A program made the position numbers and the translations under genes. Positions 51,318-59,446 of a stretch of DNA of 64,000 bases are shown here, in pieces. The notes under the pieces are model-generated. The model saw only the letters and a list, made by a program, of their open reading frames with translations, did not search any database and was not told the DNA's origin. The stretch lies in the NCBI RefSeq assembly GCF_030816915.1, contig NZ_JAUSYN010000002.1, forward strand, positions 124,001 through 188,000, read 5' to 3'. The first letter of the stretch is position 1, and every line of letters begins with the position of its first letter. The DNA comes from Streptomyces sp. B3I8 (GTDB taxonomy: Bacteria; Actinomycetota; Actinomycetes; Streptomycetales; Streptomycetaceae).

Positions 51318-51428
51318 TTCCCGGCCGGGCCGTTCGGCGGCGTGAGGCAGAGCGGCCCGGGGCGGGAGGGCGGCTGCGCGGGCATCCTGGAGTTCCTCGA
51401 GGAGAAGTACCTGGCACTGAGCGCGTGA
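51318..51428 (+). pseudogene. C-terminal remnant of an aldehyde dehydrogenase
   Basis: The last 36 codons of an open frame read GPFGGVRQSGPGREGG and AGILEFLEEKYLAL to a TGA. That is the C-terminal end of NAD(P)-dependent succinate-semialdehyde-type aldehyde dehydrogenases (PFGG.K.SG.GREGG...YL..KY). No other part of the enzyme (catalytic Cys, cofactor loop) lies in the 127 bases between the SDR stop and this piece. It is the scar of a deletion that removed the rest of a roughly 1.4-kb gene. It matters because an aldehyde dehydrogenase is the expected last step of the neighbouring glucarate pathway. Confidence 0.72.
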
Positions 51429-51456
51429 CCAGGTGACCGCATGACCAGGTGACCGC
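51426..51456 (+). repeat. 16-base-period direct repeat
   Basis: TGACCAGGTGACCGC occurs at 51426 and again at 51442. The first copy overlaps the stop of the aldehyde dehydrogenase remnant, a possible deletion footprint. Confidence 0.6.
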
Positions 51457-51503
51457 GCGACAACACGAGCGGACTGTCGCACAACCGCATACCGAGCGCA
51501 CCC

Positions 51504-51538
51504 GGCGGCCCGGCACGGAGCACCCGTGCCGGGCCGCC
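51504..51538 (+). terminator. perfect 15-bp hairpin terminator
   Basis: GGCGGCCCGGCACGG and its exact complement flank the loop AGCAC, 76 bases after the remnant stop. It separates the DUF6282 block from the glucarate block. Confidence 0.82.
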
Positions 51539-51690
51539 GCGTCGTGCGCGCCCGGCAGTGACGCGGCGGCGGTTCGAAACCTTTCCCGTCGCGCCCGCGC
51601 CCCCTCCCCCGGGCCCCGTGGACACCTCCTTGTCCGGCATCCCGTTTCCACATCGCGTCCCCATGGTGAAAACGGAGCCGCGCACACGCC

Positions 51691-51720
51691 TTGACCCTGG
51701 CGATCCGGCGACCTTACATT
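51691..51720 (+). promoter_or_regulatory. promoter of the glucarate genes
   Basis: TTGACC is followed after 18 bases by TACATT. The kdgD start lies 65 bases downstream. Confidence 0.55.
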
Positions 51721-51784
51721 CCCCGAGTCATTCGTCACCGTGATGCATGTTCATGTATGTGGTCAGCCAGTGGATGAGGTCTTC

Positions 51785-52690
51785 GTGCTCCAGGGCATCC
51801 TGTTCTTCCCTGTCACCCCGTTCGGGGTGGACGGTTCGGTCGATATTTCGAAACTTTCGGATCACCTCAAGACGGGGATCGAGTACGGCCCGGGCGGGGT
51901 CTTCGTCGCCTGCGGCACCGGCGAGTTCCACGCCCTCGGCGTGGAGGAGTACGCCGAGGTGGTGCGCGCCGCGGTGCGGATGGTGGACGGCCGGGTGCCC
52001 GTGTTCGCCGGTGCCGGCGGCTCCCTCCCGTTGGCCCGGCAGTACGCGCGGGCTGCGGCGGAGGCCGGCGCCGACGGTCTGCTGCTGATGCCCCCGTACC
52101 TGGTGGCGGGGCCGCCGGCCGGGTTGGTCGGGTACGTCCGCGAGGTCGTGGCGGCCACGTCGCTGCAGGTGATCGTCTACCAGCGGGCCAACGCCCGTCT
52201 CGACGTGCCCTCCGCCCTGGAGGTGGCCCGCATGCCTCGGGTCGTCGGTCTCAAGGACGGCACCGGCGACCTCGACCTGCTGTCGCGGATCGTGACGGCG
52301 GTCCGGGCGGACCCGGCCACCGGCGGCCCCGGCTTCCAGTTCTTCAACGGCATGCCGACCGCCGAGGGCACCCAGCTCGCCTACCGGGGCATCGGCGTGG
52401 ACCTGTACTCGTCGGCGGTGTTCTGCTTCGCCCCCGAGATCGCCCTCGCCTTCCACCGGGCGGTCACGGACAGGGACGACGACAAGGTCCAGCGGCTGCT
52501 GGCCGGCTTCTACCACCCGCTCATCGCCCTGCGCGAGCGCGTGCCCGGCTACTCGGTGTCCCTGGTCAAGGCGGCCGTCCGACTGCGCGGACCGGACGTC
52601 GGCGGGGTACGGCCGCCGCTGGTCGACCCGACACCCGGGGACCTCGCGGAACTGGAGCGGATCATCGAGCGCGGGGAGGACATCCGATGA
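51785..52690 (+). CDS. kdgD: 5-dehydro-4-deoxyglucarate dehydratase
   Basis: 301-residue dihydrodipicolinate-synthase-fold enzyme converting 5-dehydro-4-deoxyglucarate to 2-oxoglutarate semialdehyde, CO2 and water. LQGILFFPVTPFGVDGSVD is the usual N-terminus; GVFVACGTGEFHALGVEEY holds the GTGE motif of this branch; Tyr is in VIVYQRANA and the Schiff-base Lys in VVGLKDGTGDLDL. The GTG at 51785 has GAGG five bases upstream; earlier in-frame starts at 51740, 51743 and 51770 are possible and would add up to 15 residues. ATGA overlap couples it to gudD, supporting the pathway call. Confidence 0.85.
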   Translation: MLQGILFFPVTPFGVDGSVDISKLSDHLKTGIEYGPGGVFVACGTGEFHALGVEEYAEVVRAAVRMVDGRVPVFAGAGGSLPLARQYARAAAEAGADGLLLMPPYLVAGPPAGLVGYVREVVAATSLQVIVYQRANARLDVPSALEVARMPRVVGLKDGTGDLDLLSRIVTAVRADPATGGPGFQFFNGMPTAEGTQLAYRGIGVDLYSSAVFCFAPEIALAFHRAVTDRDDDKVQRLLAGFYHPLIALRERVPGYSVSLVKAAVRLRGPDVGGVRPPLVDPTPGDLAELERIIERGEDIR

Positions 52691-53961
52691 GCGAGGCACT
52701 GCGGATCACCCGCGTCGACATCACCCCCGTGGCGTTCAAGGACCCGGCCCTGCTCAACGCCGTCGGCGTCCACGAGCCCTACGCGCTGCGCGCGGTCATC
52801 GAGATGCACACCGACCAGGGGCTCACCGGGCTGGGCGAGACCTACGCCGACGAGGGGCACCTGCGCCGGCTGCGTACGGCCGCCGACGCGCTCGTCGGCA
52901 TGGACGTGCACGACCTCGGCCCGATGCGCCGGCGCGTGGCCGAGGTGCTCGGCGGGGACAGCGGCAGCGACGGCCACGGCCTGACCGGAATGATCACCAC
53001 CAGCAGCACGGTGGACCGGGTGTTCTCCCCGTTCGAGGTGGCCTGCCTGGACATCCGGGGGCACGCCACCGGCCGCCCCGTCAGCGACCTGCTCGGCGGC
53101 GCCGTCCGCGACCGGGTGCCCTTCAGCGCCTACCTGTTCTACAAGTGGGCCGGCCACCCCGGGCAGGAGCCCGACGACTGGGGCGCCGCGCTGGACCCGG
53201 AGGGCATCGTCGCGCAGGCCCGGCGCATGGTGACGGAGTACGGCTTCACAGCGATCAAGCTCAAGGGCGGCGTGTTCCCGCCCGAGCAGGAGGTGGCGGC
53301 GGTCCTCGCCCTGCGCGAGGCGTTCCCCGGGCTGCCGCTGCGCCTGGACCCCAACGCCGCCTGGACGGTGGAGACCTCGCTGAAGGTGGCACGCGACCTG
53401 GACGGTGTCCTGGAGTACCTGGAGGACCCGACGCCCGGTCAGGAGGGCATGGCGCGGGTGGCCCGCGAGGCCTCCATGCCGCTGGCCACCAACATGTGCG
53501 TGGTCGCCTTCGACGAACTGCCCTCCGCGGTGCGCTCCGACGCCGTGCGGGTCGTCCTCTCCGATCACCACTATTGGGGCGGCCTCCACCGCTCCAAGCT
53601 GCTCGCCGGGATCTGCGACACCTTCGGCATGGGGCTGTCCATGCACTCCAACTCCCACCTCGGGATCAGTCTCGCGGCCATGACGCACCTGGCCGCCACC
53701 ACCGAGAACCTCACCTACGCCTGTGACACCCACTGGCCGTGGAAGGACCCCGCGGAGGACGTGATCGCGCCCGGCGCGCTCGGCTTCCGTGACGGCTCCG
53801 TCGCCGTGCCCCGCACCCCGGGCCTCGGGGTGGAACTGGACCGTGACGCACTGGCCGGGCTGCACGAGCAGTACCTGCGCTGCGGGCTGCGCAACCGGGA
53901 CGACACCGGGTACATGCGCCGGCTCGACCCGACCTACGAGAAGAAGTCACCGCGCTGGTGA
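52687..53961 (+). CDS. gudD: glucarate dehydratase-like enolase-superfamily enzyme
   Basis: 424-residue enzyme. Beta-hydroxy acid dehydration needs the visible set: TAIKLKGGVFPPEQEV (KLK), LRLDPNAAWTVETSL (metal Asp), LEYLEDPTPGQEGMA (metal Glu), MPLATNMCVVAF (metal Asn) and SMHSNSHLGISLAAMTH (catalytic His), then DTHWPWK. This order, including the ATNM and HSN blocks, is that of glucarate dehydratase rather than mandelate racemase. Product 5-dehydro-4-deoxyglucarate is the substrate of the kdgD product just upstream. ATG overlaps the kdgD stop. Galactarate or a related aldarate could be the true substrate. The symporter gene follows at 93 bases. Confidence 0.85.
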   Translation: MSEALRITRVDITPVAFKDPALLNAVGVHEPYALRAVIEMHTDQGLTGLGETYADEGHLRRLRTAADALVGMDVHDLGPMRRRVAEVLGGDSGSDGHGLTGMITTSSTVDRVFSPFEVACLDIRGHATGRPVSDLLGGAVRDRVPFSAYLFYKWAGHPGQEPDDWGAALDPEGIVAQARRMVTEYGFTAIKLKGGVFPPEQEVAAVLALREAFPGLPLRLDPNAAWTVETSLKVARDLDGVLEYLEDPTPGQEGMARVAREASMPLATNMCVVAFDELPSAVRSDAVRVVLSDHHYWGGLHRSKLLAGICDTFGMGLSMHSNSHLGISLAAMTHLAATTENLTYACDTHWPWKDPAEDVIAPGALGFRDGSVAVPRTPGLGVELDRDALAGLHEQYLRCGLRNRDDTGYMRRLDPTYEKKSPRW

Positions 53962-54054
53962 CACCGGGCGGCAGCCGCCCCCGACGACCCACCCCCCTCC
54001 GGCACTTCGCACCCTTCCCGACTCCCCGCTCCCTCACGACAAGAAGGTCCTCTT

Positions 54055-55578
54055 ATGCATTGGCTGGACTGGACCACCCTCGGCGCCTACTTCGTGGTGA
54101 TGCTCCTCATCGGTGTGTGGTCGCACCGGCGCGTGCACAACGTCTCCGACTACTTCACCGGCGGCGGAAAGATGCCCTGGTGGCTCACCGGCATCTCGCA
54201 CCACATGTCCGGTTACAGCGCCGCCGTGTTCGTGGCCTACGCCGCGGTCGCCTACAACTACGGCATCACCGTCTACGTCTGGGCGTTCCTGCCGCTCGCC
54301 CTCGGCACCGGCGTCGGTGCCTTCCTCTTCGCCCCCCGGTGGAACCGGCTGCAGAAGCGCTTCAAGGTGGCCTCGCCGCTGGAATACCTCAAGCGCCGCT
54401 ACAACGTTCCCACCCAGCAGGCGCTGGCCTGGAGCGGTGCCGCGCTCAAGGTGTTCGACGTGGCCGCCAAGTGGGCCTCGGTGGCGGTGCTGCTGAAGGT
54501 CTTCACCGGTATGTCCATGACCAACGGCATCCTGCTGACCGGCGTCATCACCCTGCTGTACTGCACGGTCGGCGGACTGTGGGCGGACGCCCTCACCGAG
54601 TTCGGCCAGTTCATCATCCAGGGTGTGGCCGCGCTGTCCATGATGTGGGTGGTCCTCGACCGGCTCGGCGGCATCTCGGGCCTGGGCACCCTGTGGGACC
54701 GGCTGCCCGCCGGGCACACCGACCCGCTCGTCGGCCCCTACACGGCAGGCTTCCTCACCGCGTACGTCGTCGTGAAGCTCTTCGAGTACAACGGCGGCAT
54801 GTGGAACCTGGCCCAGCGGTACATGGCCACCGACTCCCCCCGGTCCGCGCGTCGTTCGGCCGGCCTGTCGGCCGCGCTCTACCTGGTCTGGCCGGCGATC
54901 CTGCTGCTGCCCGCGGTGGCCGCGCCGGTGCTGATGCCGCACGTCGCCGACCCGCAGCAGACCTACGCGCTGATGGCGCAGTCCTACCTCCCGATGGGCC
55001 TGGTGGGTCTGACCCTGGCCGGCATGTTCTCGCACACCATGGCCATGGCCTCCTCCGACGCCAACGCCGTCTCCGCCGTGGTCACCCGGGACATCCTGCC
55101 CGCCCTCTTCCCGAGCTTCCGTGACGCGAGCAGCGAGCGTGGTCTGCTGGCGGGCCGGGTGTTCACGGTCGTCTTCATCGCCGGCTCCATGGTCGTGGCC
55201 ATCGAGGCGGACCACTTCGGCGGTGTCCTCGGCATCATCGTGGGCATGGTCGCGGCCGTCATGGGTCCGATCTCCATCCCGATGCTGCTCGGACTGCTGC
55301 CCGCTTTCCGGCGCTGCGGACCGCGGGCGGCCCTCGCGTCCTGGGGGCTCGGGCTCGGTGGCTACTTCTTCGTCAAGTACGGCCTGGACGGGGCCTCACA
55401 GACCACGATCATCGTCACCCCGCTGGTGACCTCGCTCCTCGTCTACACCGTGCTCGGCCTGGTCCTGCCGGAGCCGAACGCCGAGGCGGACGCCGTGGTG
55501 GCCGCGGTCTCCGGCGGTCCGCAGGACCCCGTACCGGGCACGGCCGCCGCGCAGCTGCCGGTGGTGGAGCAGGCCTGA
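54055..55578 (+). CDS. sodium:solute symporter family transporter
   Basis: 507-residue carrier of the SSS family with about 13 predicted helices. Start helix LGAYFVVMLLIGVWSHRRVH, then NVSDYFTGGGKMPWWLTGIS (the conserved DYF.GGR-like block) and HHMSGYSAAVFVAYAAVAYN. The central LKVFDVAAKWASVAVLLKVF and YNGGMWNLAQRYMATDSPRS segments fit sugar and sugar-acid symporters. Na+-coupled uptake of glucarate or a related aldarate is inferred from its place after kdgD-gudD. ATG 54055 has GAAGG nine bases upstream. It ends the locus at a very strong terminator. Confidence 0.86.
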   Translation: MHWLDWTTLGAYFVVMLLIGVWSHRRVHNVSDYFTGGGKMPWWLTGISHHMSGYSAAVFVAYAAVAYNYGITVYVWAFLPLALGTGVGAFLFAPRWNRLQKRFKVASPLEYLKRRYNVPTQQALAWSGAALKVFDVAAKWASVAVLLKVFTGMSMTNGILLTGVITLLYCTVGGLWADALTEFGQFIIQGVAALSMMWVVLDRLGGISGLGTLWDRLPAGHTDPLVGPYTAGFLTAYVVVKLFEYNGGMWNLAQRYMATDSPRSARRSAGLSAALYLVWPAILLLPAVAAPVLMPHVADPQQTYALMAQSYLPMGLVGLTLAGMFSHTMAMASSDANAVSAVVTRDILPALFPSFRDASSERGLLAGRVFTVVFIAGSMVVAIEADHFGGVLGIIVGMVAAVMGPISIPMLLGLLPAFRRCGPRAALASWGLGLGGYFFVKYGLDGASQTTIIVTPLVTSLLVYTVLGLVLPEPNAEADAVVAAVSGGPQDPVPGTAAAQLPVVEQA

Positions 55579-55610
55579 CGGCAGGCCCGACACCGGGCTT
55601 GGTCACGGCA

Positions 55611-55687
55611 ACGGCCATGGGCGGCGCATCGGAGGGACGCGGGGCGAGGTGCCCGCGTGTCCCGCCCGGTGCGCCGCCCATGGCCGT
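55611..55687. terminator. 77-base inverted repeat terminator
   Basis: Perfect 18-base arms ACGGCCATGGGCGGCGCA and complement enclose 41 bases that fold further (GGGACGCGGG with CCCGCGTGTCCC). It lies 33 bases after the symporter stop and faces the convergent ASCH gene. Confidence 0.8.
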
Positions 55688-55762
55688 CCGCGGCAGCCCA
55701 CGGCCGTCCGAAGGTGTCCGCGCGGTCGTCGCCGGTGCCTGTGTGGTCGATCGGCCGCCTGT

Positions 55763-56122
55763 CTAGTCGTTGATCCGGAAGGTGACGACATCGACCTCGT
55801 CGGTTCCCGCCAGATCCGGGTAGTGGATCTTCAGGACTTCCCGGAGTTCGCCCGCGGCCGTCAGCCCCTCGGCCCGGGCGTCCTGGTCGGTGAGGTCGCT
55901 GACCGAGCAGTGCCTGATGTCGGTCACCTCCGCCGGCAGTACGACCTCGGGGTCGCTCTCGAACACCAGTCGTGCCGGGCCGAGTCGGGCCGGGTCCCGG
56001 AAGCGGGTGGTCCTCGTCTTGGCGCCGGAGCGGACGCCTTCGAGGTAGCGAGGATGGAACCGGATGGCCGGGGAACCGGCCGTCTCGGTGTCCCGGCTGA
56101 GCGAGGGGTCGAGGTCGTTCAT
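55763..56122 (-). CDS. ASCH-domain protein
   Basis: 119-residue protein with an ASCH (PUA-like) domain: AIRFHPRYLEGVRSGAKTRT, TRFRDPARLGPARLVFESDP, VVLPAEVTDIRHCSVSDLTD and the end DEVDVVTFRI. The fold binds RNA or modified bases; ASCH proteins include small N4-acetylcytidine amidohydrolases, but the catalytic set cannot be confirmed by eye. The ATG at 56122 has GGAAGG almost directly before it, closer than ideal. It stands alone between convergent neighbours. Confidence 0.7.
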   Translation of the reverse strand: MNDLDPSLSRDTETAGSPAIRFHPRYLEGVRSGAKTRTTRFRDPARLGPARLVFESDPEVVLPAEVTDIRHCSVSDLTDQDARAEGLTAAGELREVLKIHYPDLAGTDEVDVVTFRIND

Positions 56123-56444
56123 GCCTTCCGGGGGCCATCGCCGGGCCGGCGGCGAGCACGGACCTGAGCCCGGCGGGCGTGGGCACGATGACACGCATGA
56201 CGGGGGCCGGCGTCGGTATGCGCACTCGTGGTGCGGCGTGCCGGCTCCACGAACTCACGCTCGTCGTCGTCGAGAGCTCGTGCGGATGACGGTACGTACA
56301 CGTTCCCGGCCTTCCCTCCGTCGGCGGTCACCGAGGAGCCTTCCATGCCGCGCGGACGGGCTCCACGGGATTTCGGTGCCGCCCCGCCACCCGTCCGCAC
56401 GGCCCTCCACACGGCCCTCCGCCGTCCGCCGTCCGCCGTCGAGG
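56123..56444. other. 322-base gap, no supported gene
   Basis: A minus-strand frame 56119-56346 exists but has no ribosome site or recognisable motif. Short CCGCCGT repeats lie near 56418-56440. I see nothing else. Confidence 0.4.
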
Positions 56445-56984
56445 TCAGGCGGGCGTCTCGGCCGTGGCGATCAGGACCGCGCGGCCGAGGATGTGGCCGG
56501 CCATGGTGAAGCCGAGGACGGCCGGGGTGGCGTCGGCCGGGACGCCGACGGACTCCACGTCCAGTGCGTGGACCACGACGAAGTAGCGGTGCGGGCCGTG
56601 GCCGGCCGGCGGGGCGGCGCCGATGTAGCGGGCGGCCCCGGAGTCGCCGGGCAGTTGGAAGGCGCCCTCGGGCAGGCCCGAGCCCGTGTCGTCGCCCGCC
56701 CCTTCCGGCAGTGCGGTGACGGAGGCCGGGATGTCGGCGACCGCCCAGTGCCAGAAGCCGGACCCGGTCGGGGCGTCGGGGTCGTAGACCGTCACCGCGT
56801 AGCTCCGGGTGCCCTCGGGCGCGCCGCTCCAGGAGAGCTGCGGGGAGACGTCCTTGCCGCCGGGGACGCCGAAGAGGCCGGAATACTGCTCGATCGGCCA
56901 CGCGGCACCGTCGGCGACGGTGGTGCTGGTGACGGTGAAGGCCGCCGCCTCGGGGAGGCGGGCGAAGGGGTCGTTGCCGGTCAT
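56445..56984 (-). CDS. YbhB/YbcL-type phosphatidylethanolamine-binding protein
   Basis: 179-residue PEBP-fold protein. The anion pocket motifs are clear: GGKDVSPQLSWSGAPEGTRS, YAVTVYDPDAPTGSGFWHWA (DPDAP...WHW), IPASVTALPEG, and GPHRYFVVVHALDVESVGVP with the HRY.F block; AVLGFTMAGHILGRAVLIAT closes the fold. Bacterial members are cytoplasmic and bind an unknown anionic ligand. ATG 56984 is preceded by AAGGA at nine bases. It is divergent from the GntR regulator, whose large dyad lies 100 bases upstream, so it may be that regulator's target. Confidence 0.84.
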   Translation of the reverse strand: MTGNDPFARLPEAAAFTVTSTTVADGAAWPIEQYSGLFGVPGGKDVSPQLSWSGAPEGTRSYAVTVYDPDAPTGSGFWHWAVADIPASVTALPEGAGDDTGSGLPEGAFQLPGDSGAARYIGAAPPAGHGPHRYFVVVHALDVESVGVPADATPAVLGFTMAGHILGRAVLIATAETPA

Positions 56985-57083
56985 GGGGTGGTTCCTTCCA
57001 CGGTTCGTCTCACGGGTCGTCGCAGAGCGCGGCACGGCGCCGCGCCCTGGCGTGGCCGGCGGGTCCGCTGCGGCCACACCATC

Positions 57084-57121
57084 GACGATAGCAGCAATAA
57101 TCGATTATCCAAGCCATCGTC
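57084..57121. promoter_or_regulatory. nested 38-base dyad upstream of GntR gene
   Basis: ATAATCGATTAT (57097-57108) is a perfect palindrome, and outer arms GACGAT (57084) and ATCGTC (57116) sit seven bases away on each side with the same centre. It directly precedes the TATGCT -10 box. Confidence 0.7.
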
Positions 57122-57127
57122 TATGCT
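57122..57127 (+). promoter_or_regulatory. -10 box of leaderless GntR transcript
   Basis: TATGCT ends six bases before the ATG at 57134; there is no ribosome site. Confidence 0.55.
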
Positions 57128-57133
57128 TGCCTC

Positions 57134-57862
57134 ATGACTGGAGCACCGGCCGGCCCCCCGGCCCCCACGGCGAAGCGGATGCTTTCGGAGCAGGTGTACG
57201 GCCGGCTGCGCGACGGGATTCTGCGCGGCGACTTCCTGCCCGGGCAGGCCCTCAAACCGCAGGAACTGGCGGGAACGTACGAGGTCAGCCTGGCGGTGGT
57301 GCGCGAGGCGCTGGTCCGGGTGGTCGGGGACGGACTGGCCGACCGGCTGCCGAACCGGGGCTTCGCGGTGCCGCCCTTCTCCGACCGGCGCTGGCAGGAG
57401 ATCGCCGAGGCCCGTCGAACCGTCGAGCCGGTGCTGCTGCGCATGGCCGTCGCGCGCGGGGACGTCGACTGGGAGGCGCGGGTGCGCGCCGCCCATCACC
57501 GGCTGTCCCGTACGCCGGTGACGGCGGCCGGGGAGGGCGGGTTCTACAGCGCCGAGTGGGCCGAGGCGCACCGGCTGTTCCATCGCACCCTGCTGGACGG
57601 CTGCGGCAACCCGGTACTGATGGACACCTTCGACCGGCTGTGGACGGCGAGCGAACTGATGCGCCGTTGGGCCGGTCCACACTCACCCGGCCGTGACCAC
57701 GTCCGCGAGCACGCCCGGCTGGAGGAGACGGCTCTGGCCCGGGACGCCGACACGGCCGCGGCCGTCCTCGACCGCCACCTCACCCTCACCGCCGCCGCCC
57801 TCGCTCCCGCTCCGGACGCCGATGCCGTCGACGCGTCGGCCAGGGTGCGCGGATCCGGCTGA
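57134..57862 (+). CDS. GntR-family regulator (FadR/FCD type)
   Basis: 242-residue regulator: MLSEQVYGRLRDGILRGDFL, PGQALKPQELAGTYEVSLAV, VREALVRVVGDGLADRLPNR make the winged helix, and the helical FCD domain has EIAEARRTVEPVLLRMAV, HRLFHRTLLDGCGNPVL and HARLEETALARDADTAAAVL with the usual metal-site His residues. FCD regulators sense carboxylic acids. ATG 57134 follows TATGCT by six bases. The nested dyad just upstream implies autoregulation and possibly control of the divergent PEBP gene. Confidence 0.84.
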   Translation: MTGAPAGPPAPTAKRMLSEQVYGRLRDGILRGDFLPGQALKPQELAGTYEVSLAVVREALVRVVGDGLADRLPNRGFAVPPFSDRRWQEIAEARRTVEPVLLRMAVARGDVDWEARVRAAHHRLSRTPVTAAGEGGFYSAEWAEAHRLFHRTLLDGCGNPVLMDTFDRLWTASELMRRWAGPHSPGRDHVREHARLEETALARDADTAAAVLDRHLTLTAAALAPAPDADAVDASARVRGSG

Positions 57863-57937
57863 CGGTGTCGCCGATGCCGCACCCGGTCGGCCGCAGCAGA
57901 AGGAGAAGCAGGAGGAGCGGCTGCGCGCGGTGCCGTC

Positions 57938-59446
57938 TCACGCGGGGTCACGCGGCAGGGTGAGGGTGAACACCGCTCCTCCGTCAGGGGAGTTGGCGGC
58001 GGTGAGGGTGCCGCCGTGCAGCCGGGCGTTCTCGGCGGCGATGGCCAGGCCCAGGCCGCTGCCCTCGCTGCGGGTGCGGGCGGTGTCGCCCTTGGTGAAG
58101 CGGTCGAAGACGTGCGGGAGCAGATCGTCGGGGATGCCGGGGCCGCTGTCGTGCACGGTGAGGACGAGCCGGCCGGCCTCCGCGCGGGCCCGAAGCCGCA
58201 CCCGTGTCCGCGGGCCGCCGTGGCGCAGGGCGTTGCCGGTGAGGTTGGCCAGGACGACGTCGATGCGGCGCGGGTCCAGGCGAGCGCGCAGACCGTCGGG
58301 CACGTCCACCGCGACCCGGTCCTGCCAGTGGCGCAACGCCAGTGTCTTGTGCAGGAGTTCGCCGACGTCGATCTCGTCGGGGTCGAGCCGGGCGGCGCCG
58401 GCGTCGAACCGTGAGATCTCCATCAGGTCCTCCACCAGGTGCGCGAGTTTGCGGGTCTCGTCGGCGACGAGGGTGATGGCCTCGGAGGTCTCGGCACCGA
58501 GGTGGCCCGATGCCGCGTCGTCGTCGAGGAGGCCCGTGACCGCGGTCATCGCGGCGAGCGGGGTGCGCAGTTCGTGGGAGACGTCGGCGGCGAACCGGCG
58601 CGCCCTGGCCTCCATGGCCCGCAAAGTGGCCGCGTCCTCCTGGAGGGTGGCGGCCATGATGTTGAACGCGCCGCCGAGGTCGGCGAGTTCGTCGCGCCCG
58701 GTGACCTCGATGCGGGTGTCGAGGTCACCGGTGGCCATGGACTCGGCGGCGGACCGCAGCCGCCGTACCGGACGCAGCACCCGGCGTGCGGCCAGCAGCG
58801 CGGGGATCAGTGCGGCGAGCACGACGGGCAGGGCCCCGGCGCGGGCCGCCCGGACGAGGGAGGCGACGTCCTGTTCCTGGGCGGTGAGGGAGAAGGTGGC
58901 GTAGACGACGAGTCCGGAGGGCCGGTCCGGGTGGTCGGCCGGGACGACGGGCACGGCGACGGCGAGCCGGGGCCGGCCGTCCCGGTGGTAGCGCTGCACC
59001 AGGGCCGTGGTGGCGCGGGCGGCGCGGTGCGCGAGACCGGCGGGGAGGTCGGGGCCGGGACGCCGGGGGGTGACGAGGGTGCCGTCGCGGTAGGCGGCGG
59101 CGACGCGCCAGTCGCGTGCGCCGCCGGCGCGGTCGAGTTGCAGGGCCAGGCCGCGCAGGTCCGCCTCGGCGGGCCGGGCGGGCAGATCGGGGGCGAGGGA
59201 GGCGGCCTGGGCGCGCAGGTCGCGTACCGCGTTGTCCTGGGCGCGTTCGAGGATCGCGGTGCGCGCCTGGTGGAAGGTGAGCGCGGCGGTGGTCAGCGCG
59301 CTGAGCGCGGAGACCAGGACGAAGGTGACGACGAGCCGGGTGCGCAGGCCGCCCGCCAGGAGCCGACGCCTCCTCGCGGGCCGACGGGGCTCGGCCGGCC
59401 GCCGCTCCTCGGCCGGCCGCCGGTTTTCGGCGCTGCGCCGCCTCAC
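57938..59446 (-). CDS. sensor histidine kinase
   Basis: 502-residue membrane kinase. A basic N-tail is followed by helix 1 (RLVVTFVLVSALSALTTAAL), an extracytoplasmic sensor of about 150 residues, helix 2 (GALPVVLAALIPALLAA), a HAMP segment (RRVLRPVRRLRSAAESMATG), the phospho-acceptor RFAADVSHELRTPLAAMTAV and the ATP site NLTGNALRHGG, HDSGPGIPDDLLPHVFDRF, EGSGLGLAIAAE. GTG 59446 overlaps the stop of the response regulator gene (GTGA), so both are made together. The set resembles CseC/AfsQ2-type envelope-stress kinases; the signal is unknown. Confidence 0.86.
   Translation of the reverse strand: MRRRSAENRRPAEERRPAEPRRPARRRRLLAGGLRTRLVVTFVLVSALSALTTAALTFHQARTAILERAQDNAVRDLRAQAASLAPDLPARPAEADLRGLALQLDRAGGARDWRVAAAYRDGTLVTPRRPGPDLPAGLAHRAARATTALVQRYHRDGRPRLAVAVPVVPADHPDRPSGLVVYATFSLTAQEQDVASLVRAARAGALPVVLAALIPALLAARRVLRPVRRLRSAAESMATGDLDTRIEVTGRDELADLGGAFNIMAATLQEDAATLRAMEARARRFAADVSHELRTPLAAMTAVTGLLDDDAASGHLGAETSEAITLVADETRKLAHLVEDLMEISRFDAGAARLDPDEIDVGELLHKTLALRHWQDRVAVDVPDGLRARLDPRRIDVVLANLTGNALRHGGPRTRVRLRARAEAGRLVLTVHDSGPGIPDDLLPHVFDRFTKGDTARTRSEGSGLGLAIAAENARLHGGTLTAANSPDGGAVFTLTLPRDPA

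Noticed and set aside
51318..51428. A genuine small protein rather than a dehydrogenase remnant
   Set aside because: The sequence matches the very C-terminus of aldehyde dehydrogenases, which does not fold alone, and it has no start signal.
56119..56346. Minus-strand frame between ASCH and PEBP genes
   Set aside because: No start signal and no recognisable motif; the tail is Arg/His-rich, typical of a shadow frame.
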